NCBI GenBank assembly: GCA_029907105.1
Contig: JARYMM010000037.1
Location: forward strand, 1-34,738
From: Anaerolineae bacterium
GTDB taxonomy: Bacteria; Chloroflexota; Anaerolineae; UBA3071
Reading direction: 5' to 3'
DNA: 34,738 bases
Shown here: one piece after another, positions 1 to 7,729 of the stretch
Numbering within the stretch: position 1 is the stretch's first letter
Layout of the letters: each line of letters starts with the position of its first letter
The notes under the pieces: generated by a model
The model's database searches: none
What the model saw: the letters and a program-made list of their open reading frames with translations, nothing else
What the model was told of the DNA's origin: nothing
Made by a program: the position numbers and the translations under genes

Positions 1-1
1 G

Positions 2-181
2 GAGGTTGTGGTCATCGGGGCCAACTGGAGCGACCAGCCGTTGCAGGTCACCCCTCTCTTTCGGGTCTCTGGCCGAGGCCAGGTGCTTCTTGCTGACATC
101 AAGCTGCGGGAGTTGATCCCGCGCCAGCCGATGAAGATCCCGCCGAGGCCCATCGTCAGGACCCGTGATTGGCCTGAGTGA
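2..181 (+). CDS. C-terminal fragment of an unidentified protein (5' end outside window)
   Basis: An open frame runs from the left edge to a TGA at 179-181 and encodes about 59 residues. The piece begins EVVVIGANWSDQ and ends RTRDWPE. The alternating hydrophobic pattern looks like the end of a beta-sandwich domain, but I do not recognise a family from so little sequence. It ends 12 bases before the ATG of the next gene on the same strand, so it probably belongs to the same operon as the glycosyltransferase that follows. A function in glycan synthesis is inferred from position only. Confidence 0.55.
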   Translation, partial: EVVVIGANWSDQPLQVTPLFRVSGRGQVLLADIKLRELIPRQPMKIPPRPIVRTRDWPE

Positions 182-193
182 TCGAGCGCTGCA

Positions 194-1312
194 ATGAAGA
201 TCTGTGTTCTGGCGACGTTTCCCAATCCCAACCTGCCGCACACCTTCAAGGGGGGATACCGGCGCACGACGGAGTTGCTCAAGGTCTTGTCCCGGTCTCA
301 CGAGGTGCGGCTGCTGGTGGCCACTCCCTCGAGCCCCTGGGAACTCGGCCTTCCCGGTGGCCTGCCGGTGGACATGGTATCATCGCTGGCCTTGCCCGTC
401 CAGTGGCTCAAGACGTCGGCGTTGCTCACCGGCATCTGTAAGACCCATGACGTTCTGCTGGCCTATAACCCTACACTGAGGACACTGCCTGCCTTGATCG
501 CCCGCCTGACCCCCTGTGCGCTGGCAATTGACTATGTGGACATTCAGGGAACGGAGGTATATAAGTACTGGCTCTTCCGCCATCTCTCTGTGCTGGCCGA
601 GTGGCTCATGCTGCGGAGCTGCCGGAACTACCTGGCCATCACCACACGTCTGGTGGAACGAATCCGCGCTTTCCAGCCGGACGCCAACGTCCTCTTGCTG
701 CGGGGGGTGTTCAGTGAGCCGGCGCTGTCGGACGAAACGGGGGTAGTCGTGGACCGCCGGTGCATCAACGTGATGTATCTGGGCAGCATGTTCAGCTTCA
801 GCGGCGTGGACCTGCTGATCAGAGCGTTTGGCCGGGTGAGCGATGAGAGGTTACGGCTCTTCATCGTTGGTTCCGGCCCGGAGCGGCCTTCCCTGGAGCG
901 CCTGGCGCAGGAAGTGGACGCGCGCCGAATCCGCTTCGTGGCCCTGACGGACTCCCAGTTGCACGGCTTCCTGCGCCAGATGGACATCCTGACCATTCCG
1001 TTTGTGGACCATTCCCGCAACAGGGCCAATTTCCCCAGCAAGGTGATCGAGTATCTGTGGAGCGGCAAGTGCATCCTGGCCACGCGGGTCGGCGAGATCC
1101 CGCAGGTCCTCGAGCACGGGGATACGGCGTTTCTGGTGCCCGGCGGGGACGTCCGGGCCCTGGCCGATGGCCTGTCCGCCCTGGCCGGGGATGCTGAGCT
1201 CAGGGCCAGGCTGGGCGGCAATGGGCGCCGACTGTACGAAGCGCATTTCTCGCCCCAGGCTGTCGAGGCGCAGTTGAACCGGTTCCTGCAGCGCGTCGTG
1301 GGGGCAGCATGA
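194..1312 (+). CDS. GT4-family (GT-B) glycosyltransferase
   Basis: This 372-residue protein is predicted to transfer a sugar from a nucleotide donor to a lipid-linked glycan at the cytoplasmic membrane face. The N-terminal Rossmann half starts MKICVLATFPNP and has a GGYRR acceptor-side loop. The C-terminal half has the usual strand GVDLLIRAF, then FIVGSGPERPSLERLA, and the donor-binding segment NFPSKVIEYLWSGKCILATRVGEIPQ at about residues 278-303. Within that segment the E of VIEYL takes the place of the second glutamate of the GT4 EX7E motif, while the first is not obvious. Length and architecture fit GT4. The stop overlaps the next start (ATGA), which indicates translational coupling. Sugar specificity cannot be read from the sequence. 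Confidence 0.88.
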   Translation: MKICVLATFPNPNLPHTFKGGYRRTTELLKVLSRSHEVRLLVATPSSPWELGLPGGLPVDMVSSLALPVQWLKTSALLTGICKTHDVLLAYNPTLRTLPALIARLTPCALAIDYVDIQGTEVYKYWLFRHLSVLAEWLMLRSCRNYLAITTRLVERIRAFQPDANVLLLRGVFSEPALSDETGVVVDRRCINVMYLGSMFSFSGVDLLIRAFGRVSDERLRLFIVGSGPERPSLERLAQEVDARRIRFVALTDSQLHGFLRQMDILTIPFVDHSRNRANFPSKVIEYLWSGKCILATRVGEIPQVLEHGDTAFLVPGGDVRALADGLSALAGDAELRARLGGNGRRLYEAHFSPQAVEAQLNRFLQRVVGAA

Positions 1313-2775
1313 AGGGTTACGAGCTGTCCTTCTGCCGGGAATACGGCTACCCCCGGCTTGTGGAGCGATACCTGACAGAGGTGTTGGAGCTCATAGACAA
1401 GGCCGGCGTGCTTTCCGTGATCCTGTTGGGCAGCACGGCGCGCGGAGAGCTCAGTTATCGGTGCGATGACGACCGTCTCGACCTCTTGAGCGACCTGGAG
1501 ATGGTCGTGGTGACGGAGGGCCGGCCGGCTGCGGCGGAAGCGTTCTATCACAGGCTGGAAGCCTGGCAGCGTGAGCGGCGGGCGCTCAATCCCCTGTTCC
1601 ACGTGGACGTGAGCTTCATGCCTCGCCGCCGGTTTCGCCGGCTGACCCCCCTGGTGCGCTGGTTTGAGATGCGAAGCACGGGCCGGGTGCTGTATGGCGC
1701 CGACATCCTCGATGAGGTGCCCCAGGTCACGCCCGAGAACCTGAACCGTGGCCAGACGCGCGAGCTGGTGCTGACCCGCCTGTGGAACCTGTTGCTGTAC
1801 ATCCCGGCTGCTATTGTCTTCAACTCCTGGTCTGAAAATGTCACCCTGAGCGCAGCGAAGGGTCTTCCCCTGAGCGCAGCGAAGGGTCTTCCCCTGAGCG
1901 CAGCGAAGGGTCTTCCGCTCATGCAACCAGGAGATTCTTCGCTCCCTTCGGTCGCTCAGAATGACATTTTCATGCTTCAGGGTGGCCCGTTGGGCTATGA
2001 CGACTGCGGCGAGTACGAGCGCTTGATCTTCACCTACGTGCAGTGCCGCAATTTCCTGGACGTGGCTACCATTTTGCTCCCTTTGGAAGGTGTGCTCCTG
2101 CCGGGCTATCGGCAGCGTCTCGGCTACGTCGAGCACTGCTTTGCCGGCCGTTCGTGGGCGGAGTACTTCGGGGATTGCTTCCCCGCCCTCCTGGGCGAGG
2201 CGCTCATCGGCAAGCTGGACCTGCGCTATAGCCGCCCGGCACTGGATTGGTATCGGCACACCGTGGAGGCTTATCTGGGGCTCACGGCCTATCTCCTGGG
2301 CAATCCGGCGCTGCGCCAGGATAGCCATGCCCTTTGTGAGCAGGTGCGGGGCGAGGGGTTGGGCTTTCTCGAAGGGCGTGCCCACAAGTGGCTGGCGCAT
2401 GAGCTTGGCGTGGCGCTCAGGCACGCCGGGCAGAAAACTGCTGCCCAATGGATGCGCTGGCTTGCCCTGCGCAAACGAGAGGCCATGGTCTGTTTTTTGT
2501 TCAACATGCACTTTGCGCTCCTGGACTTGCTGTCGGGGGTATCGGCGGCACAACATCTGGACCGCGCGGCGGCCGAACTGGCCGAGTTCGCCCTTCACTC
2601 TGTAGCGCAAGCCTCTGGCTTGCGCGGGCCAAGCGGAGCTTTGCCCTACTCGCCGCAGGAGCAATGGCTGGCCCTGCGTGCCGCCTTCGTGCGGGAGATG
2701 GGGCCCATCCTGCGCTTCGACCGGAGGCATCAGGCCTATTTGAACGACGTGATCAGGTGGGAGTATGGCCCATAA
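1309..2775 (+). CDS. Nucleotidyltransferase-fold protein with large helical C-terminal region; carries repeat insertions
   Basis: This is a 488-residue protein of unknown function. Near residues 40-70 it has the Pol-beta nucleotidyltransferase signature: LLGSTARGE followed about 20 residues later by SDLEMVVV, i.e. hG[GS]...DhEh. This suggests transfer of a nucleotide or a related phosphoryl reaction. The rest is mostly helical and matches no family I can name. Residues ~175-231 are encoded by a dispersed repeat (1833-2001), including three tandem LSAAKGLP units. A second palindrome lies at 2605-2625. Both keep the frame, and the frame resumes normally after each. It starts inside the stop of the preceding GT gene (ATGA) and overlaps the phosphodiesterase gene by 11 bp, so the three are tightly coupled. 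The substrate could be a glycan intermediate, but that is inference from context. Confidence 0.7.
   Translation: MKGYELSFCREYGYPRLVERYLTEVLELIDKAGVLSVILLGSTARGELSYRCDDDRLDLLSDLEMVVVTEGRPAAAEAFYHRLEAWQRERRALNPLFHVDVSFMPRRRFRRLTPLVRWFEMRSTGRVLYGADILDEVPQVTPENLNRGQTRELVLTRLWNLLLYIPAAIVFNSWSENVTLSAAKGLPLSAAKGLPLSAAKGLPLMQPGDSSLPSVAQNDIFMLQGGPLGYDDCGEYERLIFTYVQCRNFLDVATILLPLEGVLLPGYRQRLGYVEHCFAGRSWAEYFGDCFPALLGEALIGKLDLRYSRPALDWYRHTVEAYLGLTAYLLGNPALRQDSHALCEQVRGEGLGFLEGRAHKWLAHELGVALRHAGQKTAAQWMRWLALRKREAMVCFLFNMHFALLDLLSGVSAAQHLDRAAAELAEFALHSVAQASGLRGPSGALPYSPQEQWLALRAAFVREMGPILRFDRRHQAYLNDVIRWEYGP
1833..2001 (-). repeat. Dispersed ~120-bp element, copy A, inserted in frame inside 1309-2775
   Basis: Reverse-complemented and with two extra 24-bp units removed, this segment matches 18677-18800 with about seven differences, counted by eye. 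It has imperfect ends of the type GAAAATGTCA...TGACATTTTC. The 24-bp unit at 1845-1868, 1869-1892 and 1893-1916 is an exact triple repeat encoding LSAAKGLP three times. Copy B carries that unit only once, so copy A has expanded by 48 bp, which keeps the frame. The host frame stays open through the whole element. Confidence 0.9.
2605..2625. repeat. Perfect 9-bp-stem palindrome inside a coding region
   Basis: GCGCAAGCC at 2605-2613 and GGCTTGCGC at 2617-2625 form a perfect 9-bp stem with a TCT loop. It lies in frame near residues 433-440 of the nucleotidyltransferase-fold gene and encodes AQASGLR. Hairpins of this type are normally intergenic dispersed repeats. Confidence 0.8.
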
Positions 2776-3880
2776 CCTGTTCGTTTTCATTGATGGACTG
2801 CCTTATGACGTGGTGCAGGAGACTGCCTTTCTCGCCGGCCTCTGCCCCTATCGCTACAAGGTGAGGCCGGGTTTTGGCTACAGCGTCAACATCCATGCCG
2901 AGATGTTCTGCGGCCGCACGCCGGACGAAGTGGGCTATCTCAACGAGTGGGCCTTTGACCCGGAGCACTCGCCCCTGCGCCGGCTGAGGTTGCCCGCTTT
3001 CCTCTACAACGAGCAGCGCAGGATCCGTCTGCCCGTGTTGGATCGGGGCCTGCATGTGGTGCTGCGACGCCTGAGCCCCGCCCTGGCGGCGCAGAACGTG
3101 CCCTTTGCCTATCAACACCTCTTTCGCCGCACGCAGCACAGCGTTTACCGGGGCTTTCTGTACACGCCGTTTTTCCAGGAGATCGAGGGCATACATCTGG
3201 TCCTGTCAGAGAAGGTGCCCATGAAGTCTGGACAGCGGGATGCGGTGTCTTTCCAGCAGGCCATGGACGCCCTGGGCACGGCAGCCCATCTGCTGGTCAC
3301 CTTCTGCGATCTGGACCACTTCGGACACCGCTACGGCGTGTGGACGCCTGAGTACATGGAACGGGTCGGGAATCTGGAGGAGTGGATCACCCGCCTGGCT
3401 GAAGCGTTCCTGCGCCGGCATGGAGATGGCCGCCTTTTCGTCTTCTCCGATCACGGCATGGCCAACGTGCGTCGCGGGGTGCAGGTAGCGCTGGAGTCTG
3501 CGTTGGGCGAGGTCGGCCTGCGCACGTATGCCTATTTTCTCGATTCGACCATGCTCAGGCTCTGGGTGTTGGGAGATGGCGATCTCCTGGCCAGGGCGGT
3601 GGCTTTGCTCGATTCCCTGGATTGTGGTACTATCATCTCCGAGCAGGAGCGGCAGGATTTTGGCGTGACGGCGCGGGCTTTTGGCGATCTCATTTTCGTT
3701 TTGCGCGAGGGCCACGTGTTCTCGCCGAGCTTTCTGGGGAACGCCCTGCCCAAAGCGATGCATGGCCATCATCCAGAGGAACCTGGACAACAGACCGTTT
3801 TCCTGGCCGACCAGCAGCCAGCGGTGGCGGTGCGGCGAACCCTGGACTACTATGAAGTCTTCAGACGGAGCAGCTCGTGA
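2765..3880 (+). CDS. Alkaline-phosphatase-superfamily phosphodiesterase (type I PDE/nucleotide pyrophosphatase-like)
   Basis: This 371-residue protein is likely a metal-dependent hydrolase or transferase of phosphoesters. The expected metal-ligand series is present in order: D at residue 10 (FIDGLPYD), DLDHFGHRYG near 181-190, FSDHGMA near 227, and a late histidine in GHHPEEPG near 332. The serine in GFGYSVNIHAEMF near residue 39 is the best candidate nucleophile, but it is not the classic TxPS context, so the catalytic nucleophile is uncertain. No signal peptide or membrane helix is visible, so it probably works in the cytosol. It overlaps the upstream gene by 11 bp and its stop overlaps the next GTG start. 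Its placement between two glycosyltransferases suggests trimming or transfer of a phosphate-linked group. Confidence 0.82.
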   Translation: MAHNLFVFIDGLPYDVVQETAFLAGLCPYRYKVRPGFGYSVNIHAEMFCGRTPDEVGYLNEWAFDPEHSPLRRLRLPAFLYNEQRRIRLPVLDRGLHVVLRRLSPALAAQNVPFAYQHLFRRTQHSVYRGFLYTPFFQEIEGIHLVLSEKVPMKSGQRDAVSFQQAMDALGTAAHLLVTFCDLDHFGHRYGVWTPEYMERVGNLEEWITRLAEAFLRRHGDGRLFVFSDHGMANVRRGVQVALESALGEVGLRTYAYFLDSTMLRLWVLGDGDLLARAVALLDSLDCGTIISEQERQDFGVTARAFGDLIFVLREGHVFSPSFLGNALPKAMHGHHPEEPGQQTVFLADQQPAVAVRRTLDYYEVFRRSSS

Positions 3881-5088
3881 ATCGCCGGCACACGGTGCTG
3901 TTTTTGAACCATACGGCTCTCCTGGGCGGCGGGGCCGAGACAGTGCTCTTGCAGATCGTGGCCAACCTGGACCGTCAGCAGTTCCGGCCCATCGTGGCCC
4001 TGCCCTGCGGGACGCTGATGGAGGCCTTGCGCGATCAGGCGGACACCCTGGTGGAGGAGGTGCCCTTCATTGGCCTCACGCGGACGTTCAATCCCCTGAA
4101 GCTGGGGAGGTACGGCTGGCATCTCCTGCGGTGCACCTGGTCTTTGATACGCGTCATCCGTCGTCATGCGCCGGATGTCGTCTATGCTAACAGCTATTAC
4201 AGTTGCATCCTGGGCATCCTGGCCGGCAGGCTGCTGCGGCGTCCTGTCTTGTGGCATGTGCACGATATCTACCCGCCCAACGTCTTCTCGCGCACCGCCG
4301 TTCCGCTGCTGGGCCGGTTCTGCGCCCGGATGGTGGCCATTTCGGCCGCGGTCAGGGCGAATCTGCTGAGCTACGGCGTGCCTGCACACAAGATTCGTCT
4401 GGTGCACAACGGCGTGGACACGGCGGCCTATGCGTGTGTGGGGGCAGCCACCGGCGAACGGGTGAGGCAGGAGCTGGGCATCGGGGAGGGACGTCCGGTG
4501 GTGGGGACGATCGGGCAGCCGGTGCCCCGCAAACGGCTGGAGGACCTGGTGCAGGCGGCCGCCCTGGTGCGGGAGAGGTTTCCGGAGGCGGTGTTCGTCG
4601 TGGTCGGGCACCCTATTTCCGTGGGTGGCATGCGCTACGAACAAAAGGTGAAGAAGCTGCTCGACGACATGGGGTTGCGGGAGCACTTCGTGTTCACGGG
4701 CTTTCGTCCCGACATTCCCGAGGTGCTGTCCGCTTTTGACCTCTTCGTCCTGGCCTCCGAGGAAGAGCCGTTTGGCCTGGTGATCATCGAGGCCATGGCT
4801 GCGGCCAAGCCGGTTATCGCCACCCGGGTCGGCGGAATCCCGGAGATAGTGGAAGACACCCTCTCCCAGCCTCCCCCACCCGGGGAGGGGCAGTGGGGGC
4901 TATTGGTGCCCCCGCGCAGGCCCGCCGCGCTGGCGGAGGCGATCATGGCCCTTCTTGAGGATAGAGAGAGGGCACAGGCGATGGGCAGGAGGGGGAAACA
5001 GGTGGTGGAGGAGCGGTTCTCGGTATCCGCCCAGGTCAGAAGCATAGAGTCCGTATTGCTGGATACCCTCAGGAGCGAAACGCGGTGA
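3877..5088 (+). CDS. GT4-family glycosyltransferase
   Basis: This is a 403-residue GT-B glycosyltransferase of the type that extends lipid-linked glycans. The N-terminal domain has the glycine-rich loop TALLGGGAETVLLQ. The C-terminal domain has VGTIGQPVPRKRLEDLVQAA, VVGHP, FTGFRPDIPEVLSAFD and the EX7E-type motif SEEEPFGLVIIEAMA near residues 292-306. Immediately after the conserved GGIPEIVED there is an extra 12-14 residue stretch rich in P and G (SQPPPPGEGQWG). It is encoded by a palindromic repeat and most GT4 proteins lack it. The start is GTG, overlapping the stop of the phosphodiesterase gene as GTGA. An ATG alternative would cut into the fold. Confidence 0.9.
   Translation: MNRRHTVLFLNHTALLGGGAETVLLQIVANLDRQQFRPIVALPCGTLMEALRDQADTLVEEVPFIGLTRTFNPLKLGRYGWHLLRCTWSLIRVIRRHAPDVVYANSYYSCILGILAGRLLRRPVLWHVHDIYPPNVFSRTAVPLLGRFCARMVAISAAVRANLLSYGVPAHKIRLVHNGVDTAAYACVGAATGERVRQELGIGEGRPVVGTIGQPVPRKRLEDLVQAAALVRERFPEAVFVVVGHPISVGGMRYEQKVKKLLDDMGLREHFVFTGFRPDIPEVLSAFDLFVLASEEEPFGLVIIEAMAAAKPVIATRVGGIPEIVEDTLSQPPPPGEGQWGLLVPPRRPAALAEAIMALLEDRERAQAMGRRGKQVVEERFSVSAQVRSIESVLLDTLRSETR
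4858..4899. repeat. Palindromic GC-rich repeat inserted in frame in a GT4 gene
   Basis: The core CCTCCCC...GGGGAGG around 4870-4889 is self-complementary and is flanked by CCTCTCCC and GCAGTGGGGG. It encodes SQPPPPGEGQWG at a point where GT4 proteins normally read straight from VED(G) to GLLVPP. A related sequence (CTCCCCC...GGGCAGTGGTGGGG) forms the end of the Wzy gene at 15367-15410. Confidence 0.7.
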
Positions 5089-5185
5089 TGCCTTCGGATC
5101 TTCTGCAGATGGCAGTCACCTCGAAGGTGACTGTCATCTGCACCTGGATACTCTCGGGAGCGAAACGCGGTGATGTCTTCGGATC
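5061..5185. repeat. 40-bp direct duplication flanking an 18-bp-stem hairpin at a gene junction
   Basis: 5061-5100 and 5146-5185 are the same 40-bp sequence with three substitutions. Each copy contains the end of the upstream GT4 gene and a GTGATG start context. Between them lies a hairpin: left arm 5104-5121, loop CGA, right arm 5125-5142, with 17 of 18 positions paired and one G:T mismatch. The arrangement looks like a palindromic element with a long target duplication, or a tandem duplication that trapped one. No T-run follows the hairpin, so it is not a typical terminator. In the first copy the ATG leads only to a short out-of-frame ORF, and the second copy supplies the working start of the Wzy gene. 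Confidence 0.85.
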
Positions 5186-6678
5186 ATTCCGTTGATCTGC
5201 GGCGAACGGGGCGCAGGATAGCCATCACAGGCTGCGGCCTGCTCCTCTCGCTGGCCGTGGGCGTGTTGCCTTTTCGGGTGCCGCGTGATCTGGCCCTGGC
5301 TTTGTTGATGAGCGCTGTGTTGCTGCTTTTCCTGCCTCTTCGCCCGCTGTGGCTGCTGGGCCTTCTGGTCTTGTATGTGCCCTTCCATGGCCTCTTTCGT
5401 CCTGTGATCACCTCTGAGCCCGTTGCTGTCTCCGAGGCTATACGCGGCATATCGCTGACCGGAGGTGTGAAGGACTTCCTGATCGTCGCCTTGTTCGTCT
5501 ATGCCGTGGTGTGCATTGTCCGGGAGCGCCGCCAGATCGCGCTGACGGCTGTGGATGGATTGTTGATCCTCTTCCTGGCCTGGACCGGATTGGAGGTGGC
5601 CAGGGCGATCTTCATGGGACGTTCGCTAATCGCGGCCGTGCTGGACGTGCGGATGGATGTGGAATACCTGCTCCTGTACTGGGTGGTCGCGGCCCTGGTC
5701 AGAGATGCCAGGCAGTTGAGCAGGTTAGTCCAGGTGACAATCTACGGAGCAGGCCTCGCCGCCCTTGTGGGTGTCGTATTCGCCCTGTGCGGGCAGCGGA
5801 TGCTGGAAGGCGTTCGCGCCTTTGGCCCGTTTGCCGCCACCCAAACCAACGTCTACGGTGTCTACATGGCCATGCTCGCTATCCTGTTGGCCGCCCTTCT
5901 TGCCGATGCCGGGCAGAAGGTGGTGAGCAGGCTGGCCGGTTTCGCCATCCTGGCCCTCAGCCTGGTCAACGTGTTCCTGGGCCAGTCCAGGCGTGGTTTC
6001 CTGGCCTTGCTTTTTGGCGGTCTGTTCTGCCTTTATCTGCTCTATCGCCGGTGGCCAGCGTTGGGCCGATGGTCGGCGGCGAGCCGCCCGCGGGAGCGTG
6101 TGCTCAGGGCGCTTCCCTTTGTCCTTCTGATCATGGCCGTGTTGGTGCTGGCGGTGGTTCCGGGCCGCTGGTCGCTGCGTTATTGGGGGCTGCCCACCTG
6201 GAATGCGCTCCAGGCCATCATGTCTGGCCAGGAGTATGGACAGAGTGATACTGTCACCGGTTATAAGGTTGAGCCGCGGCTGGTGGAAATCGCCAGAGTC
6301 CTCAGGGCGATGTCGGGGCAGTACCTGCTGGGCATCGGGCCGGCATCGCACTCGGCCGTGCCGTTGCTTAGACATGGCGGTTTTGAGTTTCACAACTACT
6401 ATCTTGGCCTGTGGGTTCGCCTGGGGTTGATCGGACTGCTGATCTATGTCGCCCTGGTAGTGGCCATCATCGGGTATGGATCGAAGGTCTATTTCCGGCT
6501 GGATGAGCCGTCATGGCGCAGCCTGACCCTGGGCGTCCTGAGCAGTTGGGTGGCCGTCAGCATCGTCGGCCTTTTGGGATCGCAGACCTCTTCGTTGCAG
6601 GTTGGCGTTCTATCCTGGGTGTGGTTGGGGGCGATGAGGGTGGCTTCTTGGCTTGGACGAGGGGGCGATGGCGGCTAG
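5173..6678 (+). CDS. O-antigen polymerase/ligase-like membrane protein (Wzy/WaaL family)
   Basis: This 501-residue integral membrane protein is likely to polymerise or ligate lipid-linked repeat units on the outer face of the membrane. About eleven to twelve hydrophobic segments are visible, starting at residues ~17-75. The long hydrophilic loop carries the family signature LLGIGPASHSAVPL...FHNYYLGLWVRLGLIGLLIYV near residues 385-440. GQSRRGFLALL is the usual arginine-bearing loop before it. A GTG lies directly before the ATG at 5173, and either could start the protein. The start lies in the second copy of a 40-bp duplication, so the 5' region was remodelled. It overlaps the next gene by 11 bp. 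It is one of three members of this family in the locus. Confidence 0.85.
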   Translation: MSSDHSVDLRRTGRRIAITGCGLLLSLAVGVLPFRVPRDLALALLMSAVLLLFLPLRPLWLLGLLVLYVPFHGLFRPVITSEPVAVSEAIRGISLTGGVKDFLIVALFVYAVVCIVRERRQIALTAVDGLLILFLAWTGLEVARAIFMGRSLIAAVLDVRMDVEYLLLYWVVAALVRDARQLSRLVQVTIYGAGLAALVGVVFALCGQRMLEGVRAFGPFAATQTNVYGVYMAMLAILLAALLADAGQKVVSRLAGFAILALSLVNVFLGQSRRGFLALLFGGLFCLYLLYRRWPALGRWSAASRPRERVLRALPFVLLIMAVLVLAVVPGRWSLRYWGLPTWNALQAIMSGQEYGQSDTVTGYKVEPRLVEIARVLRAMSGQYLLGIGPASHSAVPLLRHGGFEFHNYYLGLWVRLGLIGLLIYVALVVAIIGYGSKVYFRLDEPSWRSLTLGVLSSWVAVSIVGLLGSQTSSLQVGVLSWVWLGAMRVASWLGRGGDGG

Positions 6679-7729
6679 TTTCGCAGGCAGGCGGGCCTGC
6701 TTCTTCGCCAGGGTGGCGAGCATGGCGGCTTTGCTGGAGAGGCAGTGGTATCAGATTGACATCAGGATACTCCGCGAGCTGGGGTTCGATGTCGTCATCG
6801 CCCTGTCCCCCAGGGACATCCCCCTGGGCTGCGACCTGTACTTCTCCTGGTGGCCGACGTGGAGCATCTTCCCCCTGGCGGTGGCCAGGCTGTGCCGGAA
6901 GCCAATCGTTATCGTGGTGGGGGGCGAGGAGGTGTTGAATTCGCTTCGCACGTTGGAATCCTACTACTCCAAACCCTTTCCCGTGAGATGGGCCATAAGG
7001 ACCTGCCTGCGGCAGGCGGACTGTGTGCTTGTTCTGTCTGAGCATATACGGCGGGAGGCAGCCAATCTGCACAGGCGGGAGATAGTGGTGATCCCTCTTG
7101 GGATTGATACTGTCCAGTACTCGCCGGGCAACGAGGCGGAAAAAGGAGGGCATATCCTCACGATTTCGAAACTGGGCGAGAACCATTTCCATCGCAAGAG
7201 GATCGGGGTTATCCTTGAGGCCATTCCTTCGGTGCTGGAATGGTATCCGGAACAGCGGTTCGTGTTTGCTGGCGAGAAAGCGGATGCTTTTCCACGCATC
7301 GAACAGATGGTGGCTCGTCTGGACATTGAAGGCAATGTGCACTTCACCGGCAGGATCACCGATGCCCAGAAGTTAGAGCTCCTGCGCGGCGCGGTGATCT
7401 ATCTGCAGCCGACCATGCACGAAGGGTTTGGCATGGCTATCGCCGAGGCCATGAGTTGCGGCCTGCCCGTGATCACGAGCGCTGTCGGTGCGGTTCCCGA
7501 GGTGGTCGGCGATTGCGCCGTGTTCGTTGATCCCGACCGCCCGGAGCAGATGGCCGAGGCCATCATCCATTTGCTGGCCGACCCTGAACGCAGAGGGGAG
7601 CTGGGACGGGCCGGCCGGCGGCGCATCGAGGAGCTTTTCGCCTATGAGAAGCGCAAGGCGCGGCTGGCCGAGATCCTGGAGGACCTCCTCGCCTCTTCTC
7701 ACTCAGCGGCACGGCAAAAGCGGCAATGA
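6668..7729 (+). CDS. GT4-family glycosyltransferase
   Basis: This is a 353-residue GT-B protein. The ATG at 6668 is preceded by GAGGGGG and overlaps the Wzy stop by 11 bp; a TTG at 6653 is in frame but less likely. The N-terminal half includes LGFDVVIALSPRD and a tryptophan-rich YFSWWPTWSIFPL stretch. After the linker, ILTISKLGENHFHRKRIGVILEAI and FAGEKAD mark the donor domain. The EX7E motif is clear: HEGFGMAIAEAMSCGLPVITS near residues 247-267. Its stop overlaps the next start (ATGA). It probably adds one sugar to the repeat unit, with specificity unknown. Confidence 0.88.
   Translation: MAASFAGRRACFFARVASMAALLERQWYQIDIRILRELGFDVVIALSPRDIPLGCDLYFSWWPTWSIFPLAVARLCRKPIVIVVGGEEVLNSLRTLESYYSKPFPVRWAIRTCLRQADCVLVLSEHIRREAANLHRREIVVIPLGIDTVQYSPGNEAEKGGHILTISKLGENHFHRKRIGVILEAIPSVLEWYPEQRFVFAGEKADAFPRIEQMVARLDIEGNVHFTGRITDAQKLELLRGAVIYLQPTMHEGFGMAIAEAMSCGLPVITSAVGAVPEVVGDCAVFVDPDRPEQMAEAIIHLLADPERRGELGRAGRRRIEELFAYEKRKARLAEILEDLLASSHSAARQKRQ

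Noticed and set aside
1845..1916. Three 24-bp units considered as a CRISPR-like or operator array
   Set aside because: The units abut without spacers and lie in an open reading frame inside a dispersed element, so a tandem expansion is simpler.
628..2790. 720-residue minus-strand open frame opposite the GT4 and nucleotidyltransferase genes
   Set aside because: It is antisense to two well-supported coupled genes, has no domain pattern, and results from high GC content reducing stop codons.
5105..5142. Hairpin after the second GT4 gene read as a rho-independent terminator
   Set aside because: The stem is strong but no T-run follows, and the flanking 40-bp duplication points to a repeat element.
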